9,067 bases of DNA from Planctomycetota bacterium (GTDB taxonomy: Bacteria > Planctomycetota > Planctomycetia > Pirellulales > Pirellulaceae). The stretch spans positions 1-9,067 of the forward strand of contig JAJDEH010000256.1 in NCBI GenBank assembly GCA_029259935.1, read 5' to 3'. The notes under the pieces were generated by a model that saw nothing but the letters and a program-made list of their open reading frames with translations, ran no database searches and was not told the DNA's origin. Made by a program: the position numbers and the translations under genes. Of this stretch, positions 6,617 through 9,067 are shown piece by piece; the first letter of the stretch is position 1; every line of letters starts with the position of its first letter.

Positions 6617-8284
6617 TTAGAACTCAACTCCGAGCCGGGCTGTTAGGCCGACGAACTCGACGTAGCTGCGGTCGTTCCAAATATCTTCATTCCCGTCTTG
6701 AAGAAAGCGGCTGGTGTAGTTCGACCAACGCTGGTACTCGAATCCGATGCCGGTTTTGACGACGGTTCGGTTAATGGAAAAGCACTGTTCGACGCCGACC
6801 GAAGCTTCGATCATGGCGCGAGCACTGCGGCTTTGCCGATCGATAATCGGCGCGGCTCCGTTGGCCGCGTTCACTCGCAGCGCGCTGTCGAACAGAATCG
6901 CGCCGCGAGTACGGGCATACAATGATGTCCCGATCATCACCCAACGGCGAATCTCCAGCCCGGTTTCGGGGCCAAAGCCGTGGAAGCTGTGCAGCCGCAT
7001 GTCGGGCGGCGCTCCGGCGTCACTGTCGAGAATCTCTTCGCTGAAAGAGTTGTAACGCACGCCCAGGCTGAGCTCGGCCAGCCAAGGCGAGCAGTTCTGA
7101 AATATCGTGAACCATTCGGCATCAATGTTGTAGGCTTCCACGTTGAACTGGCTGAGCGGATCGTTGTCTATCGGTTGCGTATCGTGATCGTACAGCCAGC
7201 CGCGAGCGCGAAACCCGCTATCGCCCATTTGGTACGCGATCGAAACACGCGGTGAAAACTCCATGTTCCAGTCGACGACCTCTCCGCCGCCCGCGCCGAC
7301 TCGAACGCCGTCCTCGCGATTGTAGTCCAGCCACAGCAATTCGACATCGACCAGCCAATTGCTTGGTTCGGAAGTGTGGCCGTCGCGGCCACCTCCGTGG
7401 GAATTCCGATCCCAGTCTTCCTCGTATCCGCGTCCCAACCGTTCTTGCCCCGCGTTCAGATCTTTGGCCAAATCCAGATCCAGCGGCTCCCACTCCTCTT
7501 CGGCTTCCTCGCCAGCAATTTGGCCTAGCCGTCTGGCCCTAGCAACAAAGCGTTTGTAGGCGTTGCTGTCCGGGTCAGTTTTCCAGGACTCCAGCGGCCT
7601 CAGCGCGAACTTGACGGATGGATTCACGACGGTCGATGACTCAGCGTCGTTGTCCAATGTCAGTTGTTCTTCCGCTTTTTCGGCGTCGGTTCGCAGTAGC
7701 TTGGGTGTGCCAAGGTTCGACGGATCACGGAGCGGCTTTGATTCGATATGGGTTGCCAGCGCGACCGGATGGTCCTCGTTCGACAACAGCGAAAAGACTC
7801 GTCGCTGCGCTGATCCCGAATTGGCTTGCCCGGTTGATAATGCGGTTTTAGGCCTTGGTCTGTCGGTTGCGGTGGCGGGAGTACCATGCTTGGATTCCGG
7901 CAGCAAACGCAGAAGTGCTCGCGCTGGTTGACCATTCGAGAGACGCTTGGGAAGAAGTCGAGGGGCCGACGTATCGCTTGTTGCGCTGGCGGGAACGGAA
8001 TCCGGCAGCAACGACGTCAAAACGCGATTGGATGGACGGACAGGCGACGCATCGGGACGCAAGTTGGCCTGCCTCAAAGGCGGCGATTGGCGAAGCACGG
8101 TTGCGCTGGAACGTGGCGCGGCCAGCGGACCAGACGGCGAATCCACAAACGTCGCCTTTGCGCCTTCCGGTTCGAAATCCGGCAGCAAAGTCATGACGTT
8201 GCTTTGCGACCAAGCGGCGGTTGCCGACATCATCCACGCCAGAAAAAAGACGAGCCGCCCGTCCAACAGCCTGCGAACCTTCAT
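6617..8284 (-). CDS. Outer-membrane beta-barrel protein with long repetitive N-terminal tether
   Basis: 555 residues. Residues 1 to about 27 are a Sec signal peptide (MKVRRLLDGR then LVFFLAWMMSATAAWSQ). Residues 28 to about 240 are Pro/Ser/Ala/Arg-rich, probably disordered, with a recurring hydrophobic motif: VMTLLPD (30-36), VLTSLLPD (88-95), ALLRLLPES (123-131), VFSLLSNE (163-170). An acidic, Gly-rich linker (about 256-306) precedes a C-terminal barrel (about 309-555) of alternating amphipathic strands such as WLVDVELLWLDY, FSPRVSIAYQMG, WLAELSLGVRYNSF and FVGLTARLGVEF. It ends in Phe, as outer-membrane barrels do for BAM recognition. It resembles the Lpg1974/MOMP-like and planctomycete barrel groups, but the family is uncertain. 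AGGAGG lies 7 bases before the ATG at 8284, predicting strong translation. Pore, adhesin or structural roles are all possible. Confidence 0.82.
   Translation of the reverse strand: MKVRRLLDGRLVFFLAWMMSATAAWSQSNVMTLLPDFEPEGAKATFVDSPSGPLAAPRSSATVLRQSPPLRQANLRPDASPVRPSNRVLTSLLPDSVPASATSDTSAPRLLPKRLSNGQPARALLRLLPESKHGTPATATDRPRPKTALSTGQANSGSAQRRVFSLLSNEDHPVALATHIESKPLRDPSNLGTPKLLRTDAEKAEEQLTLDNDAESSTVVNPSVKFALRPLESWKTDPDSNAYKRFVARARRLGQIAGEEAEEEWEPLDLDLAKDLNAGQERLGRGYEEDWDRNSHGGGRDGHTSEPSNWLVDVELLWLDYNREDGVRVGAGGGEVVDWNMEFSPRVSIAYQMGDSGFRARGWLYDHDTQPIDNDPLSQFNVEAYNIDAEWFTIFQNCSPWLAELSLGVRYNSFSEEILDSDAGAPPDMRLHSFHGFGPETGLEIRRWVMIGTSLYARTRGAILFDSALRVNAANGAAPIIDRQSRSARAMIEASVGVEQCFSINRTVVKTGIGFEYQRWSNYTSRFLQDGNEDIWNDRSYVEFVGLTARLGVEF
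7895..8188 (-). repeat. Repeated TTGCTGCCGGA units encoding the LLPD/LLPE motif
   Basis: TCCGGCAGCAA occurs on the plus strand at 7896-7906, 8001-8011 and 8178-8188, all inside the barrel gene and in the same frame. Each encodes the L-L-P-(D/E) core. A decayed fourth copy is near 7778-7790, encoding SLLSNE. Spacing is irregular (about 58, 35 and 40 residues), so this is a dispersed motif repeat and not a tandem array. Confidence 0.7.
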
Positions 8285-8445
8285 GGTTCCCCCTCCTAAT
8301 CACGATAGCGCACCGATGCAACGGCGCATTACCAACTTCATCGGGCCGTTACGACCGTTACATCCAGAACGATCGTTAATATCGGAAAATTTGATGCAAA
8401 CCACCCATCTTAACTTGAGGGGCGACTATGTATGGGATTGCATCG
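8285..8445. promoter_or_regulatory. Upstream region of the barrel gene with CCGTTAC repeats and a palindrome
   Basis: CCGTTAC occurs at 8346-8352 and 8355-8361 (9-base period), and the perfect palindrome AACGATCGTT lies at 8368-8377. Together they form a compact cluster 60-95 bases before the start at 8284, where an operator could sit. The strong Shine-Dalgarno is at 8292-8297. No clear sigma-70 promoter was chosen. Confidence 0.4.
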
Positions 8446-8970
8446 TTACTTGCCGGGTGCGCCAGCACCCAGAACGGACAGAAAGTCACGATAGGCCGCA
8501 TCGAGACTGCTCGGCGCTTTATCTGTTTCTGCCCCGTGCAGCAGTACGCCGAATCGCAGTTTCATTGACTCACGGGGACGAATCACGACCCTACTCTTCT
8601 CATTGCCAGTAAATGCGTTGCGACCAAAAGGGTTACAGGCGACAAAGCCATAATCGCGGGCATGAAACCAACTACGGCGAAAGTGGTGGGGATCGGGCAT
8701 AATCGTGATTCCTACCGGCTTTCCATCGACGGTGCCAGCATAGTCACACCATTCCGCCTGCTTGCCCCAAACTTGCCGTTCGTTCTTGAGCCCGTCGCTA
8801 TTTGTGATGGCACCCCTGCCATCACGAACGGAAATCGGCGTCGCCACCCGCACGCCTAATCCCATTTCTTCTTGATCGCCAAAATAGAATTCGTCGTCGG
8901 CTGAAAACTCGCTCTCCCACAGAATCAAATCAATGGCCCGCTTAACTACTGGCTTCGAAGATTCGGCTTT
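8446..8970 (-). CDS. DUF6807 (PmoA-like) family protein, C-terminal part; frameshifted upstream
   Basis: The reading frame is open from 8970 (after a TAG at 8971-8973) to the TAA at 8446, about 174 residues. No ATG is available at the 5' end; the first possible start is a TTG at 8928. The sequence matches the C-terminal half of DUF6807/PmoA-like proteins, which usually run to roughly 300 residues: MGLGVRVATPISVR, ITNSDGLKNERQVWGKQAEWCDY, VGITIMPDPHHFRRSWFHARDYG, NPFG and a C-terminal LRFGVLLHG. The family is common in planctomycetes and often sits near carbohydrate or sulfatase genes; its biochemical function is not established. RAIDLILW near the 5' end aligns with an internal strand and not an N-terminus, so the start is missing. 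The upstream part appears in another frame (8942-9067). Confidence 0.8.
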   Translation of the reverse strand, partial: KAESSKPVVKRAIDLILWESEFSADDEFYFGDQEEMGLGVRVATPISVRDGRGAITNSDGLKNERQVWGKQAEWCDYAGTVDGKPVGITIMPDPHHFRRSWFHARDYGFVACNPFGRNAFTGNEKSRVVIRPRESMKLRFGVLLHGAETDKAPSSLDAAYRDFLSVLGAGAPGK

Positions 8971-9067
8971 CTAGTTCTTTTAGCAGGATGAGCCTTTTTT
9001 TTTGATCGGCTTTTCCGCATGATGGCATGTCGCTGTTGCGATGCGAGCTGGCTTGGCGGTGCCGTGG
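8942..9067 (-). pseudogene. Probable upstream part of the DUF6807 gene in a different frame, runs off the right edge
   Basis: This frame is open from the window edge to a TAA at 8942-8944 (41 codons). It contains LLKELESRIFEASS just before the stop. That pattern fits the segment that normally precedes R-x-IDL in DUF6807 proteins, and RAIDL is read in the next frame 5-8 codons later. A one-base shift between 8942 and 8970 would join the two. A run of nine T at 8995-9003 gives a second possible slippage point, because all three minus frames are open between it and the edge. This is either a true lesion or an assembly/sequencing error. Confidence 0.5.

Noticed and set aside
4548..8284. A polysaccharide-utilisation or biosynthetic cluster
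   Set aside because: No SusC/SusD pair, transporter, regulator or sulfatase is seen, and the genes sit on both strands with sizeable gaps.
7848..8321. A 157-codon minus-strand frame overlapping the barrel gene start
   Set aside because: It is out of frame with the barrel gene and lacks its own ribosome-binding site. The barrel frame has a clear signal peptide and an AGGAGG site.
7947..8612. A 221-codon plus-strand open frame
   Set aside because: It is antisense to the barrel gene's repetitive N-terminus, crosses its strong ribosome-binding site and enters the DUF6807 gene. It has no recognisable domain.

Overview
The window most likely comes from a planctomycete chromosome, probably near Pirellulaceae. 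This is inferred from the gene set, not from a marker gene. The set comprises a secreted SMP-30/gluconolactonase protein, a PQQ-like (BamB-type) beta-propeller opening with a WPQFRGP motif, a Sulfotransfer_3-type sulfotransferase, a DUF6807/PmoA-family protein, a large outer-membrane barrel protein with a low-complexity N-terminus, and planctomycete-style intergenic repeats. DNA is moderately GC-rich. No tRNA, rRNA, CRISPR array, transposase, integrase or toxin-antitoxin pair was seen.

Layout. From 1 to 5036 five genes lie on the minus strand. From right to left they are a cupin dioxygenase-like protein (4548-5036), a secreted PQQ-like beta-propeller protein (3235-4473), a membrane-anchored sulfotransferase (1873-3102), an LpxH-like metallophosphoesterase (915-1730), and a secreted SMP-30/gluconolactonase protein whose C-terminus runs off the left edge (1-774). 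Gaps of about 75-142 bases, some holding small dyads, suggest loosely linked or separate transcripts rather than one tight operon. A 325-base divergent intergenic region (5037-5361) carries a compact inverted plus tandem repeat. It precedes the only plus-strand gene, a secreted five-bladed-propeller (GH43/GH32-like fold) protein with a GTG start (5362-6531). That gene converges on a minus-strand gene for a 555-residue outer-membrane barrel protein (6617-8284), with a strong CCCCCTT/AAGGGGG hairpin between them. The right end (8446-9067) holds the C-terminal part of a DUF6807/PmoA-like gene. Its upstream part is in a different frame and runs off the window, so the gene is frameshifted here, either a pseudogene or a sequence error.

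How the genes fit together. Five of the eight loci carry a signal peptide or membrane segment, so the region has an envelope and secreted-carbohydrate flavour: lactone or sugar hydrolysis, sulfation, a propeller glycosidase-like protein, and an outer-membrane barrel. No dedicated new system (defence, secretion or biosynthetic cluster) is evident. The points most worth a second look are the repeated LLPD-like motif in the N-terminal tether of the barrel protein, the frameshift in the DUF6807 gene, the intergenic repeats, and the unassigned secreted propeller.
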